DNA of 64,000 bases, from the NCBI RefSeq assembly GCF_048007035.1, contig NZ_CP180355.1:4464001-4528000 (forward strand), in the 5' to 3' direction. The notes below the pieces were generated by a model. That model saw nothing but the letters and a program-made list of their open reading frames with translations. It was not told where the DNA came from and ran no database searches. The first letter of the stretch is position 1; the number at the start of each line of letters is the position of its first letter. This DNA comes from Imperialibacter sp963977595 (GTDB lineage: Bacteria > Bacteroidota > Bacteroidia > Cytophagales > Cyclobacteriaceae). The position numbers were made by a program, and so were the translations under genes. Shown one piece after another: positions 38,686 to 47,351 of the stretch.

Positions 38686-40611
38686 TCACTTCTCCGCCAC
38701 GGGCTCGCCTTCCCCTTTCAAATACTTATCCAAAAACACCAGCACCTGGCCGTAGCCCTCAATCTCGTTTTCCTTTTTGCGGAAGCCATGGCCTTCGTCG
38801 TCGAAGACCACATATTCGACCGGTACACCATTGGCTTTTACACCTTCAACTATTTCGTCAGATTCTACTGGCAGCACCCGCACGTCGTTGGCGCCCTGCA
38901 GCACCATGAGGGGCTTGGTTACCCTCTCGGTGTGGAAGAGAGGCGAGATCTCATACAGTCGTACTGAGTCGGCCGTATAAGGGTCGCCCATTTCGTCGTA
39001 CAGCGACTTGCGGAAGCTTTCCCAATAGGGAGGGATGGACTTCAGCGTTCGCAGCCAGTTGGTCACACCAAACAGGTTTACACCCACATTGAATTCTTCA
39101 GGCGCAAACGTCAGCGCTGCCATTACCATGTAGCCGCCGTAGGAGCCACCAATGATGCCCACCTTATCCATGTCAATCACCCCAGTTGACTCCAGGTAAG
39201 TTTTCCCAGCCACGCAGTCTTTCAGGTCTTTGTCGCCATGATTTTGGTCGTCCATATGGTAGAAGGTTTTGCCATAGCCGCTGCTGCCCCGGTTGTTCAC
39301 CGCCAGTATCGCATAGCCATGGTTCACCAGGTATTGGATCAAAGCAAAGTAGCTCAGCCTGGTTTGTCCGCCCGGGCCGCCGTGCACCCATACGAGCGCA
39401 GGTACTTTCTCGCCGGGAGCGGCATTTTTAGGCTGGTAGTAAATGCCCGGAATCTCTGTGCCATCAAACGACTTGAAGCGCACCACCTTGCCCTCTACCA
39501 GGTCGCTGGCAGCCATTTCAGGGTTGAGCGTGTCGGTGAGCTTGGTCAGGGCATTCGTTTCGAAGTTGTACACGTAGATATTGCTCGGCGAAGCCGAGGT
39601 GCTTACCGTCAGGCGGGCCAGCTTTTCGCTGTCGGAGATGTTTACCGAGGCAATGCTGCCTCCTTCAATGGCCGGAAGGGTCACTTCCTTGCCGGTTGTC
39701 ATGTCAAAAATATGCACCTTGGTAGAGGCGTCTTCATTCACACCAATCACCCTGTACTTGCCGCTCTGTGACACATAGGCGTACCACACATCCCATTTGT
39801 CTTCGTATACTTTTTCGATGGTTCCTGTAGCGAGATTCCTTTTTACCAGATAGACAAACTCAGCACCCTCGTCCGTCAGGTAATAAAGCTCTTTGTTGTC
39901 GAGGCTGAAGAACTGTGGGTTGTATTGCACGTCGCCTTCATGCTCGCTGATGTCGGTGGTTTCGCCTGTTGCTTTGTTGTAGAGGTACATTTTGGAGTCG
40001 GCGCTGGTGATGGACTCAGTCAATGCGAAATAGTTCTTGTCTGGCGAAATGGCAGCCACGTCCCTGCCGTCGTTGTTTTGGTAAATCACCTCACCAAAAC
40101 CGGTTTCACTGTCAAGAGAAGCAATCGTGCGCTCATACACGTCCATGTATTTGGCGTCCCGCTTGTTGGAAGCAATGAACATGCTCTGCTTGTCCTGGCT
40201 CCATCCGTAAAACGAGCTCTTGGCGCTGTCGTACGGTGTCAGGTCTTTCTGTGTGCCGTCGGGCTGCTGCAGGTAAATGTGGTTGTTTTCGTTACCACCC
40301 TGGTCGGCGGTGAAGAGTAGCCGCTCGTCGTTTGGGAAATAGGAGAGCGCAAAGTAAGAATCGACCGTGGAGTTGGTCAGCTGCTTTTTCTCGCCTTTGC
40401 CGTCTACCGGGATCTCATAAGCATTGTAAATACCCGTTTCGTTGGTGGAAACAAGCATCTTTGATTCATCTGGCGAGAAGCTGCCGCCGCTCACATTGAT
40501 GTTTTTGTAGAACTGTTCGATGGAATAGGTTTTCACAGCCACCTTCTCGGGAGTCTGTTCGCACCCGAAAAACAGGCCAAATGCCATTGCTGGCAGGATA
40601 AGTCTTTTCAT
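38686..40611 (-). CDS. S9 family prolyl oligopeptidase-like lipoprotein
   Basis: 641 residues. Lipobox FFGC at the signal end (MKRLILPAMAFGLFFGC). Residues of about 30-370 form the beta-propeller of TolB/PD40-type blades (FSPDESKMLVSTNETG, ISPDKNYFALTES). The alpha/beta-hydrolase domain has WVHGGPGGQTRLSY, the nucleophile Ser490 in GIIGGSYGGYMVMAAL, Asp576 in LQGANDVRVLP and His608 in DDEGHGFRKKEN. It cleaves short peptides or dipeptides, probably at the cell envelope. All catalytic residues are present and the length fits the family. Palindromic repeats lie on both sides. Confidence 0.92.
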   Translation of the reverse strand: MKRLILPAMAFGLFFGCEQTPEKVAVKTYSIEQFYKNINVSGGSFSPDESKMLVSTNETGIYNAYEIPVDGKGEKKQLTNSTVDSYFALSYFPNDERLLFTADQGGNENNHIYLQQPDGTQKDLTPYDSAKSSFYGWSQDKQSMFIASNKRDAKYMDVYERTIASLDSETGFGEVIYQNNDGRDVAAISPDKNYFALTESITSADSKMYLYNKATGETTDISEHEGDVQYNPQFFSLDNKELYYLTDEGAEFVYLVKRNLATGTIEKVYEDKWDVWYAYVSQSGKYRVIGVNEDASTKVHIFDMTTGKEVTLPAIEGGSIASVNISDSEKLARLTVSTSASPSNIYVYNFETNALTKLTDTLNPEMAASDLVEGKVVRFKSFDGTEIPGIYYQPKNAAPGEKVPALVWVHGGPGGQTRLSYFALIQYLVNHGYAILAVNNRGSSGYGKTFYHMDDQNHGDKDLKDCVAGKTYLESTGVIDMDKVGIIGGSYGGYMVMAALTFAPEEFNVGVNLFGVTNWLRTLKSIPPYWESFRKSLYDEMGDPYTADSVRLYEISPLFHTERVTKPLMVLQGANDVRVLPVESDEIVEGVKANGVPVEYVVFDDEGHGFRKKENEIEGYGQVLVFLDKYLKGEGEPVAEK

Positions 40612-41102
40612 AAGAATGGTAAATTTTGGTAATTAGGTAGGTATAAAGATAGGGGAAAAGTGGGAGATGGAAGTGGCCCACCTGCGCTAAAACTTCGGCG
40701 GGCGAGGAAGACGGGAGGAAGAGGACCCGGCGTCGGTCGGCTAGTAGGCTTGTGGCGTTTGGGCCGTTAGCCGCCGGAAGGAAGGAGAGTAGCCCACCTT
40801 CGCTGTGCATTCTTGGTGTCTTTGTGCCTTTGTGGCGGTGACGTTGTGAGTTTGAGCTGGGGCGGTTAGTCGTCGGTTTTTGGAGAGTCAGGGTTTATTG
40901 CTACCTAACCGGTGTCTGACGGTACTTGCATGGTGGCTATTGGGCCGGGCTGACACCTTAGTTAGCTCAAAGTGAAGCGTTTGCTGGGGTGAACAACTAT
41001 TTGGAAATCCTCAATTATGGCACAGCATTTTGTGCTAACTTTCGTATAAGGAACCATGTACGTTGCCAAAGCAGTGGATCGACACATGCCACAATTCATT
41101 CT
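40612..41102. other. 491-bp intergenic region with a degenerate repeat
   Basis: Holds the third, interrupted copy of the palindromic repeat (40729-40957) and the upstream region of the LytTR gene. TTTTGTGCTAACTTTCG at about 41027-41043 resembles a weak -7 region. No gene is supported. Confidence 0.45.
40729..40957. repeat. Palindromic interspersed repeat, copy 3, interrupted
   Basis: The left half (GGCGTCGGTCGG through GCCGTTAGCCGCCGGA) and right half (GGTGTCTGACGG through GGCTATTGGGCCGGGCTGACACC) match copies 1 and 2 with several changes. They are separated by about 120 extra bases that themselves contain a second GGGCGGTTAGTCGTCGG. It is the oldest-looking copy. Confidence 0.55.
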
Positions 41103-41423
41103 ATGGACAATTTCATTTTTGTAAAAACGGGTAAATCCTTTGTCAAAATAGACAGCAACGACCTGGTAGTCATTAAAGGTCTGGGAAATTACGTGCAACT
41201 GCAAACCGCAGACCACCAGAAGCATACCGTTTACAAGTCACTGAAGGGGGTAATAGAGAAGCTGCCCGACGACTTTATGCGGGTGCACAATTCCTACATC
41301 GTCAATATCAGGCATATCGATAAGGTTGAAGACAATCACGTATTCGTTGGCGGACAGAAGATTTCTGTCAGTACCAATTACAGGCAATGCTTACTTGAGA
41401 GGATTGAGCAACATCAGTTGTAA
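41103..41423 (+). CDS. Free-standing LytTR DNA-binding protein
   Basis: 106 residues from the ATG at 41103; upstream in-frame codons to 40989 lack conservation and are probably not translated. The whole protein is one LytTR domain: FIFVKTGKSFVKIDSNDLVVIKGLGNYVQLQT, TVYKSLKGVIEKLPDDFMRVHNSYIVNIRHIDKVEDN and ISVSTNYRQCLLERI. The RVHNSYIVN motif contacts DNA. There is no receiver domain, so it is not a classical two-component regulator; many LytTR-only regulators are controlled by membrane partners, and none is adjacent here. Confidence 0.87.
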   Translation: MDNFIFVKTGKSFVKIDSNDLVVIKGLGNYVQLQTADHQKHTVYKSLKGVIEKLPDDFMRVHNSYIVNIRHIDKVEDNHVFVGGQKISVSTNYRQCLLERIEQHQL

Positions 41424-41519
41424 GCACATAAGCAGGCGCCACATCCGAATAGTAAATACCAAAGGTCGAATAGTTTAGTTGAAGTAGTCATTGAGTCTTT
41501 TCATTTTCGTCTCAAAAAG

Positions 41520-42029
41520 ATGAAAGGACTTCAAATTTTAGTGGTGATTCTGGCACTTGCGTCTGTAGCCAGCCATGGACAAACACCGATCACTTACCCG
41601 CTCAAAGAAGACGTAGCAACTATCGAGGGATTGATGAAAGCTTCCTACGAGGTGGTGTCAGGAGAAGCTGGTCAACCAAGGCAGTGGGAGCGGGATCGGT
41701 CGCTTCATCATCCGAAGGCGGTTTATAGCTTTCCTGTGAAAGGCACAAATGAGCAGCTCACAATGACCCTCAAAGAGTTTCATGGAGAAACTGACGACTT
41801 GGTGACCTCCTCAGGGTTTTATGAATATGAAATCGACCGTCGGGTACAAAGGTTTGGTAACATGGCTCATGTTTGGAGTGCCTACGAAACCCGCACGGAA
41901 AAAGACGGCCCGGTGGTGGCCAGAGGAATCAACAGCGTGCAGCTGTATTTTGACGGTCAGAGGTGGTGGATCGTGTCGTGGGTGTTTGACAGAGAAAGGC
42001 CGGATAACCCTTTGCCAGGGAAGCTTTAA
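41520..42029 (+). CDS. Secreted NTF2/SnoaL-like protein of unknown function
   Basis: 169 residues. Signal peptide MKGLQILVVILALASVASHGQ. The mature part, VATIEGLMKASYEVVSGEAGQPRQWERDRSL... through MAHVWSAYETRT and INSVQLYFDGQRWWIVSWVFDRE, has the cone-shaped pattern of NTF2-like proteins: an initial helix, then antiparallel strands with a closing Trp-rich strand. Some relatives are enzymes of small molecules, many only bind. No catalytic pair can be assigned with confidence. It follows the LytTR gene by 96 bases, so shared transcription is possible. Confidence 0.65.
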   Translation: MKGLQILVVILALASVASHGQTPITYPLKEDVATIEGLMKASYEVVSGEAGQPRQWERDRSLHHPKAVYSFPVKGTNEQLTMTLKEFHGETDDLVTSSGFYEYEIDRRVQRFGNMAHVWSAYETRTEKDGPVVARGINSVQLYFDGQRWWIVSWVFDRERPDNPLPGKL

Positions 42030-42063
42030 GTAACTGGTTGACTGCGGGGTTGGCTACCTGGAC

Positions 42064-43176
42064 TTAGGTTTGTACCAGCAGTTCGAATTCACCAATGTGT
42101 CTTTCCTCGCCGTTCACAATCAGCGACACCTTGTGCAGGCCTGAGTAGAATGTTCGTGTGGTAATGGGGCGAAAGCTGTGCTTTTTTAGCATATCAACCT
42201 GACCATTGCCAGCGATTTTCCGTTCGCTTATTTTGAATACTTTTTTGGAGTGATGGCCGTTTTTCAGCAGATAATAGATGGCGTACTCCAGACGGAGTGT
42301 TTGCTCGCTGGGCGTTATATTTGTGAGGGTAAATGAGAATTCGAGGCCACCACCAACGCTTACTTGAGGTGAATGAATCTCCAAAGCTTCAAGGTCAAAG
42401 ACAGGCGTACTTGAAATTCCGAACAACTCCAGCACTTCCGTATTTCCCTGTTTCAACAATGTGCGGCATCCATGTTTCACTATAGCGTCGGTGTCTTTGT
42501 TTTTGCCTTTCCATTTTTTGGCGATGGCGATCACCAGCCCGGGATTGTCTTTTGCTATGTCGTTCAGGTTGTTGGCGACGCTGCGCCGCACAAACTCGGA
42601 AGGGTCATGTTTGAGGTTCTCGAGGATGGGAAGTATGGCCGACGGATTTTTCTTTAGTTCAGGCAATGCCATGGCCCAGGGTAGCCTTGGCCGGCAGCCT
42701 TCACTGGCCAGCCGCCTTACCCGATTATCCTGGTGCAGGCTCCAGGCAAGCATTTGATCCATCATTTTGTCGCCATATTTAACAATGAACGGCCGCACTG
42801 CAAATTCGCAGCTGGCGAATTGAGTCACCAACTCCATCAGTTTTGTTGACGTGTCGAAGTCGTCGATGCCGTAGGTTTCGATGTAGTCGGCAAGGAACAT
42901 ATATTCAAACGACATAGTTGAAGGGTGCTTGACGAGGAGTTTTTCGACAGTGCGCCCGATAATTTTTGCTGTCTCCTGAAAGTTTTTCGGCAGAACCTCG
43001 TGAAGGGCAAACGTGATGTGCTTCATCCTTTGTTTGAGTTCTTTACCACCCCATTCTTCGTCATGGATCAAGCCGAAGAACCGGGCCTTTGGAAATGAGG
43101 GGAATACCTGGCTTATGATCTCTGTGAATTCGTTGGTGAATTTTTCTGAGTAAAGATATTTAAGGGGTGTAGCCAT
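42064..43176 (-). CDS. DNA alkylation repair (AlkD-like, HEAT-repeat) protein
   Basis: About 370 residues from the ATG at 43176; an ATG at 43203 would add nine. The N-terminal two thirds are HEAT-like helical repeats typical of the AlkD family: MLAWSLHQDNRVRRLASEGCRPRLPWAMAL and FVRRSVANNLNDIAKDNPGLVIAIAKKW. AlkD removes bulky alkylated bases without flipping them. The last 90 or so residues form an extra beta-rich domain (SVGGGLEFSFTLTNITPSEQTLRLEYAIYYLL) described for the longer members. Cytoplasmic; no signal peptide. Confidence 0.85.
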   Translation of the reverse strand: MATPLKYLYSEKFTNEFTEIISQVFPSFPKARFFGLIHDEEWGGKELKQRMKHITFALHEVLPKNFQETAKIIGRTVEKLLVKHPSTMSFEYMFLADYIETYGIDDFDTSTKLMELVTQFASCEFAVRPFIVKYGDKMMDQMLAWSLHQDNRVRRLASEGCRPRLPWAMALPELKKNPSAILPILENLKHDPSEFVRRSVANNLNDIAKDNPGLVIAIAKKWKGKNKDTDAIVKHGCRTLLKQGNTEVLELFGISSTPVFDLEALEIHSPQVSVGGGLEFSFTLTNITPSEQTLRLEYAIYYLLKNGHHSKKVFKISERKIAGNGQVDMLKKHSFRPITTRTFYSGLHKVSLIVNGEERHIGEFELLVQT

Positions 43177-43282
43177 TGCTTCAAGGTTGTCTGTCGGCAC
43201 CAAAAGTATCTACAGCTGCTGACAACTGTATGTCAGTAAAAGTTCTCAATCCAGAAAATATGTCGGGCCGTCTGTACTGTAT

Positions 43283-44164
43283 TTATCGCCCCACCTTAGC
43301 ATAAGCACGCACTGGAAATGTGCCCATGCCTTTGATCTTTGGAGGCACGGCATAGAAGGTGTAGCCAAAGGCTGGCAACATGTCGAGGTTGCACATGTGC
43401 TCTACAATGAGGATGTCGGCACCAAGGAGTGTCGAGTGCGCTGGGCGGCTTTTGCCCCTGGTGTCGTCGATGTTGTGGCTATCGATGCCCACCAGTTTCA
43501 CGCTGCATTCCCTGAGGTATTCTGCTGCTTCTTTGGTGAGGTAAGGATGGTCGGTGAAATAGGCTTCTGTGTTCCAGTTGGTGGCCCATCCGGAGTGCAC
43601 CAGCACAGCCTTGTTCCTGATCTCTTTGTTTTTGAAAAAGTCGATACCAATTTCCATCACGCCCCTTGCCTCTATAGTAATGCCGTCCAATCCGGTAAAC
43701 GCAGTGAGTGGTACTTCCGATAAATCCATGCCTTCTTCAAAGAAATGAAATGGGCAGTCGATATAAGTGCCTGTGTTGGCTACCATGTCGATGCGCCCAA
43801 TTTGTACCGTAGCACCTTTGTCGTAAATCTCCTTTGATTGTTCTCTGCTCAGGTAGTCGCAAATGACAGGGGCGGGCAGGCCTTTGTAGGTCACCAGGCC
43901 ATCAAAAACAGTATGGCTGAGGTCGATGAGCTCTTCTCCTTGTGCAAGTGAGATAGGAGACCGCTTGTGCTCTTCGGCGAGGTAGCGTTTGTTGATGATC
44001 TTCACTTTGCCTACCATCAGCAGGCGCATGTCCCACACGATGTAGTCGGCTAAATCCTGATCAGAGATGGACTCACCGCCGATGTCAAGCCGAAATTCCT
44101 GACCTTGTATGCCACCACCGTTGGTGAAACTGATATCAAAATCAAATATTACTCTTTTGGACAT
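43283..44164 (-). CDS. Cyclase/kynurenine formamidase-like family protein with altered metal motif
   Basis: About 293 residues from the ATG at 44164 (an in-frame ATG at 44182 is less likely). Family marks are LIDLSHTVFDGLVTYKGLP, VANTGTYIDCPFHFFEEGMDL, VLVHSGWATNW and GIDSHNIDDTRGKSRPAHSTLLGADILIVEHMCNL. The usual metal motif HxGTHxDxPxH reads NTGTYIDCPFH here, so the first two His are Asn and Tyr, while Asp and the last His remain. I recall a subgroup with the same NTGTY sequence, so it may be a distinct, possibly differently metallated, branch. Reaction unknown. Confidence 0.75.
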   Translation of the reverse strand: MSKRVIFDFDISFTNGGGIQGQEFRLDIGGESISDQDLADYIVWDMRLLMVGKVKIINKRYLAEEHKRSPISLAQGEELIDLSHTVFDGLVTYKGLPAPVICDYLSREQSKEIYDKGATVQIGRIDMVANTGTYIDCPFHFFEEGMDLSEVPLTAFTGLDGITIEARGVMEIGIDFFKNKEIRNKAVLVHSGWATNWNTEAYFTDHPYLTKEAAEYLRECSVKLVGIDSHNIDDTRGKSRPAHSTLLGADILIVEHMCNLDMLPAFGYTFYAVPPKIKGMGTFPVRAYAKVGR

Positions 44165-44245
44165 GGCTGATTGGTTTGTCAACCGAATATAACGAAACCA
44201 AATCAGAAGAGTTGAAGACGACGAAAAAGTATCTGCTTAGTAACC

Positions 44246-45961
44246 CTAGTTGAGTCTCAGGTTTTTCGAAATTCGTTCGAAAAGATCGTTGGGGTTGAAC
44301 GGTTTTGTGATAAAATCATTCATTCCTGCCTTCATGGCCTCGTCCTTCACTTCCAATACGGCGGAAGCGGTCAGGGCTATGATGGGGATTAGCTGGTATT
44401 TTTCTTCCGGAAGCGCACGAATCTCCACTGTAGTCTGATAGCCATTTTTTATAGGCATCTGTATATCCATCAGAATCAAATCGAAGTGATGCGATTTCAG
44501 CAACTCAAGCGCTGAATCGCCATCGTCAGCTATTTGTACGTCGCATTCCCAGTTTGACAGAAACCTGCTCGCTACATACTGATTCACTTTGTTGTCTTCC
44601 ACCAGCAGCAAAGATGTTCCTTTCAGGCTTTTTCGTTTGGCAGTGAATGGTTCGGCAATGGTGCTTGTCTGGCTTTCGGCTTTTTTGAAGGGCAAATGAA
44701 ACGTGAAAACAGACCCGACTCCTTCTTCGGAGGTGACTGTGATCGATCCTTTTTGCAACTCAAGAAGCTGTTTAGTGATGGTCAAGCCAAGACCGGTGCC
44801 GCCGTGCTTTCTGGTGGTGTAAGATTCTGACTGTGAGAAGCTTTCGAAGATCATGTCCAGCTTGTCGGTAGGTATGCCAATGCCGGTATCGCTGATGCTG
44901 AACGTGATGTCGACATGATCGCCCTTGTCTTCCTTCATTGATGCGTCTATTTTTATAGAGCCCTTTTCGGTGAACTTCAGAGAATTGCCAACCAGATTCA
45001 CAAGGATTTGGTTAAGCCTCCCCGGATCGCCAATTACACAGCGAGGCATGTTCTTATCCCAGTTAAGCTTGAGAAAAATCTCTTTTTCGTCGGCTTTGTA
45101 CTGGTAGGCTTGTTTGATGCTGTTTACAAGTTCAAACAGGTCGAATTCCTCCGCTTCAAACTCAATTTTGCCAGATTCTATTTTGCTGAAATCAAGTATG
45201 TCGTTGATGAGCGTGAGTAAATGTTCGCCTGAAAATTTTAGCGTGCTTACGTACGTCCTTTGATCTTCCGTAAGGTTGTCTTCCAGCAAAAGAAGGTTAG
45301 TCATTCCGATGACAGCGTTCATAGGTGTTCTTATCTCGTGACTCATTGTAGATAAAAACTGCGCTTTTGCCATGCTGGCCTCTTCTGCTTTTTCCTTGGC
45401 ATCTATCAGCTCCTGCTCAGCCTTCTTGCGAAGGGTGATGTCTCTAATGATGACAATGTATGTTTGATTTTCTTCTGTATTAAAGGGGCTCACCGATATC
45501 TCGCAAGGTACTTTTTCACCCCTTTCCACCTCTATATAGACAAGAAACTGAACCTGGTCACTTTTCTCAAAAGCGTCGATAAACTGTGGTAAATTCTCGA
45601 AGTCACTTAAAAGAGAGACAAAGCAAGTGCCCTTGAGCTCATTTTCCTCTTTCATGACGATCTTTTGTGCTGACTTGTTGACGCCCAAAATCCGTCCCAA
45701 AGTGTCAATGGAGATAACCCCATCCACTACACTGTTGACAATGGCCGATAGATAGGCTTCGCTTTTCTCTTGATTCCTTTTATTGAGATCGAGCATTTCT
45801 TCCGACATCAATTTGATTGATCGATCTCTGAACATCAGATCGTTCTCAAAATTGGAGTAGCTGTCACTCACTGCGGCGAGTAGCTGCTCCTGAAACTCTT
45901 CCGGAGATTCGCTGCGTCGCTGAATTTTCTTTATTTGCCTTTCAAGTATGCTGTGTCTCAT
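44246..45961 (-). CDS. Hybrid sensor histidine kinase with PAS and receiver domains
   Basis: 571 residues, no membrane segment. Domains in order: N-terminal helical region (1-65), PAS (about 68-178), coiled linker, HisKA with His208 in FLSTMSHEIRTPMNAVIGM, HATPase (GDPGRLNQILVNLVGNSLKFTEKG, DTGIGIP, HGGTGLGLTITKQLLE), receiver (LLLVEDNKVNQYVASRFL, Asp499 in LILMDIQMP, Lys553 in ITKPFNP). A histidine phosphotransfer protein must act downstream, and none is adjacent. It overlaps the FIST gene by four bases (ATGA), so it probably receives its signal from that sensor. Confidence 0.93.
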   Translation of the reverse strand: MRHSILERQIKKIQRRSESPEEFQEQLLAAVSDSYSNFENDLMFRDRSIKLMSEEMLDLNKRNQEKSEAYLSAIVNSVVDGVISIDTLGRILGVNKSAQKIVMKEENELKGTCFVSLLSDFENLPQFIDAFEKSDQVQFLVYIEVERGEKVPCEISVSPFNTEENQTYIVIIRDITLRKKAEQELIDAKEKAEEASMAKAQFLSTMSHEIRTPMNAVIGMTNLLLLEDNLTEDQRTYVSTLKFSGEHLLTLINDILDFSKIESGKIEFEAEEFDLFELVNSIKQAYQYKADEKEIFLKLNWDKNMPRCVIGDPGRLNQILVNLVGNSLKFTEKGSIKIDASMKEDKGDHVDITFSISDTGIGIPTDKLDMIFESFSQSESYTTRKHGGTGLGLTITKQLLELQKGSITVTSEEGVGSVFTFHLPFKKAESQTSTIAEPFTAKRKSLKGTSLLLVEDNKVNQYVASRFLSNWECDVQIADDGDSALELLKSHHFDLILMDIQMPIKNGYQTTVEIRALPEEKYQLIPIIALTASAVLEVKDEAMKAGMNDFITKPFNPNDLFERISKNLRLN

Positions 45962-47127
45962 TTCTCAGTGATCAAAGTGATGGTCATAGTTTGGTTGTGC
46001 AGCTCGCACAGTCCGGTTTTCACGTTTGACGAGATTTCGCCATAGGAATAGAAACCTATTTGTTTAGTGTTTGTGTTAAAAACAGACTGCACTGTTTCTA
46101 CTTCCTCCTCAATTCGATGGCCTAGCACCAGCTTCCTGCCAACACAACTAATGAGGATAGCCAGGCTCTCACCATTTTCGTCGTCTCCGTTTTGTGATTC
46201 AGTGATGCTGGCGGCTTCGTTGGCACCATCGATCAAACGATCGAAGTTGGACATCATGAGCTTTGCCATGTAACCCTCCGGAATGTCGCCAGCAAATGTC
46301 ATACTCTTGTCTTCTTCGCTCACAGCCAGTATTGTTCGAACAATGCCTTCCTCCTCTGAGTGGGCTGGTCTTATCATCAGCGGGAAAAGTAGCGCACTCG
46401 ATGGTAGCTCTTCTGCTTTTTCGCCCAGGTATTTTTTATATAAATCTAGGGCTGGCTTTCCGTCCAGCTCATAAAGGATGTTGGATTTGGATTTGGTTAC
46501 CAGCCTGTCTGGCCCGAAGGGATCCCAACCACCCACTGACCCCTGGCCAATGTGAATGTGGTTTCCATAGAACCCAACGGCAGCAATTTGTCCAGGCAGA
46601 GCGTAATCATTGCAGGCAACAAGGGTACGGCCAAAATCAGCACCATCGCCCGACAAACCACCCGATATGATGACATCTTTCGGCAGCTGATTGCCAATAC
46701 CTTTTATTAAATCGGTTCCGTTGACAGCAAGCCCGTCCGATAATACAAATATGGACTTGAGTCCTTGCTTATTGAGTGTTTTTCCCAGCTTTTCCCCTAC
46801 GTTATACGATTGTTCACTATTGTCAATAAACTCATAGGCAACATCGAGAGTGGTCTTGTCGAACCTTATGGCTGTGGCGACCACGTTTCCGTCAAGAACT
46901 TCGTCCTCGATTATTTCACCTGCTGTGCTACAACCAAGAATATGGGCTTTGGGAAATTTGTCTTTTAACCTGGTATATACTTTTGGTTGAGCGATTAATT
47001 TGGTGGCGCCAAAGAAAAAAACGAGCTGAGCGTCAATGTTTTCGTTGGTGTCGTAATTCTCCCAGGAATCATTCTTCCAGATTAATTGTGTGGCTTGCAT
47101 GTAGCTTGTGGTTATTGGACCATACAA
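45958..47127 (-). CDS. FIST-domain sensory protein
   Basis: 389 residues from 47127, or 380 if translation starts at the ATG at 47100 (MQATQLIWKND, a more typical opening). FIST_N: LVFFFGATKLIAQPKVYTRLKDKFPKAHILGCSTAGEIIEDE, then ISGGLSGDGADFGRT and GFYGNHIHIGQGSVGGWDPFG. FIST_C: LDLYKKYLGEKAEELP through FYSYGEISSNVKTGLCELHNQTMT. These domains are thought to bind small ligands such as amino acids or nitric oxide via haem partners. No transmembrane segment, so it senses a cytoplasmic signal. It is the first gene of a two-gene unit with the hybrid kinase. Confidence 0.9.
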   Translation of the reverse strand: MYGPITTSYMQATQLIWKNDSWENYDTNENIDAQLVFFFGATKLIAQPKVYTRLKDKFPKAHILGCSTAGEIIEDEVLDGNVVATAIRFDKTTLDVAYEFIDNSEQSYNVGEKLGKTLNKQGLKSIFVLSDGLAVNGTDLIKGIGNQLPKDVIISGGLSGDGADFGRTLVACNDYALPGQIAAVGFYGNHIHIGQGSVGGWDPFGPDRLVTKSKSNILYELDGKPALDLYKKYLGEKAEELPSSALLFPLMIRPAHSEEEGIVRTILAVSEEDKSMTFAGDIPEGYMAKLMMSNFDRLIDGANEAASITESQNGDDENGESLAILISCVGRKLVLGHRIEEEVETVQSVFNTNTKQIGFYSYGEISSNVKTGLCELHNQTMTITLITEK

Positions 47128-47238
47128 AGAAACAGCACAGTGCCCTCGTTTTGGGATTATTTAGAAGTTTGGAACGTTTCGTAGGATTAAATTACTGGTT
47201 TACCCGTTTTTCGGGATGACTCGTCGTAGCGCTCGAAG

Positions 47239-47270
47239 AGGAGCCCAAGTCATAAATTGGGCTCCTTTTT
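47239..47270 (+). terminator. Strong plus-strand terminator in a divergent promoter region
   Basis: AGGAGCCCAA (47239-47248) and TTGGGCTCCT (47257-47266) pair perfectly around an 8-base loop, followed by TTTT. The gene to the left is on the minus strand and the GMC gene starts at 47352, so this terminator lies upstream of GMC in the plus sense. It either ends a short RNA transcribed from 47128-47239 or attenuates the GMC transcript. Confidence 0.65.
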
Positions 47271-47351
47271 ATAAAATCACCCTGGTTTTCGTAGTGGTTC
47301 GTTGCTTACTTTTCTAAATTGGTTTTGGTTGATGACACCTGATTATAGATT

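Noticed and set aside
47213..47320. 35-codon frame overlapping the terminator before the GMC gene (starts MTRRSARRG)
   Set aside because: No run of one regulatory amino acid and it reads through the terminator stem without an antiterminator partner; not a convincing leader peptide.
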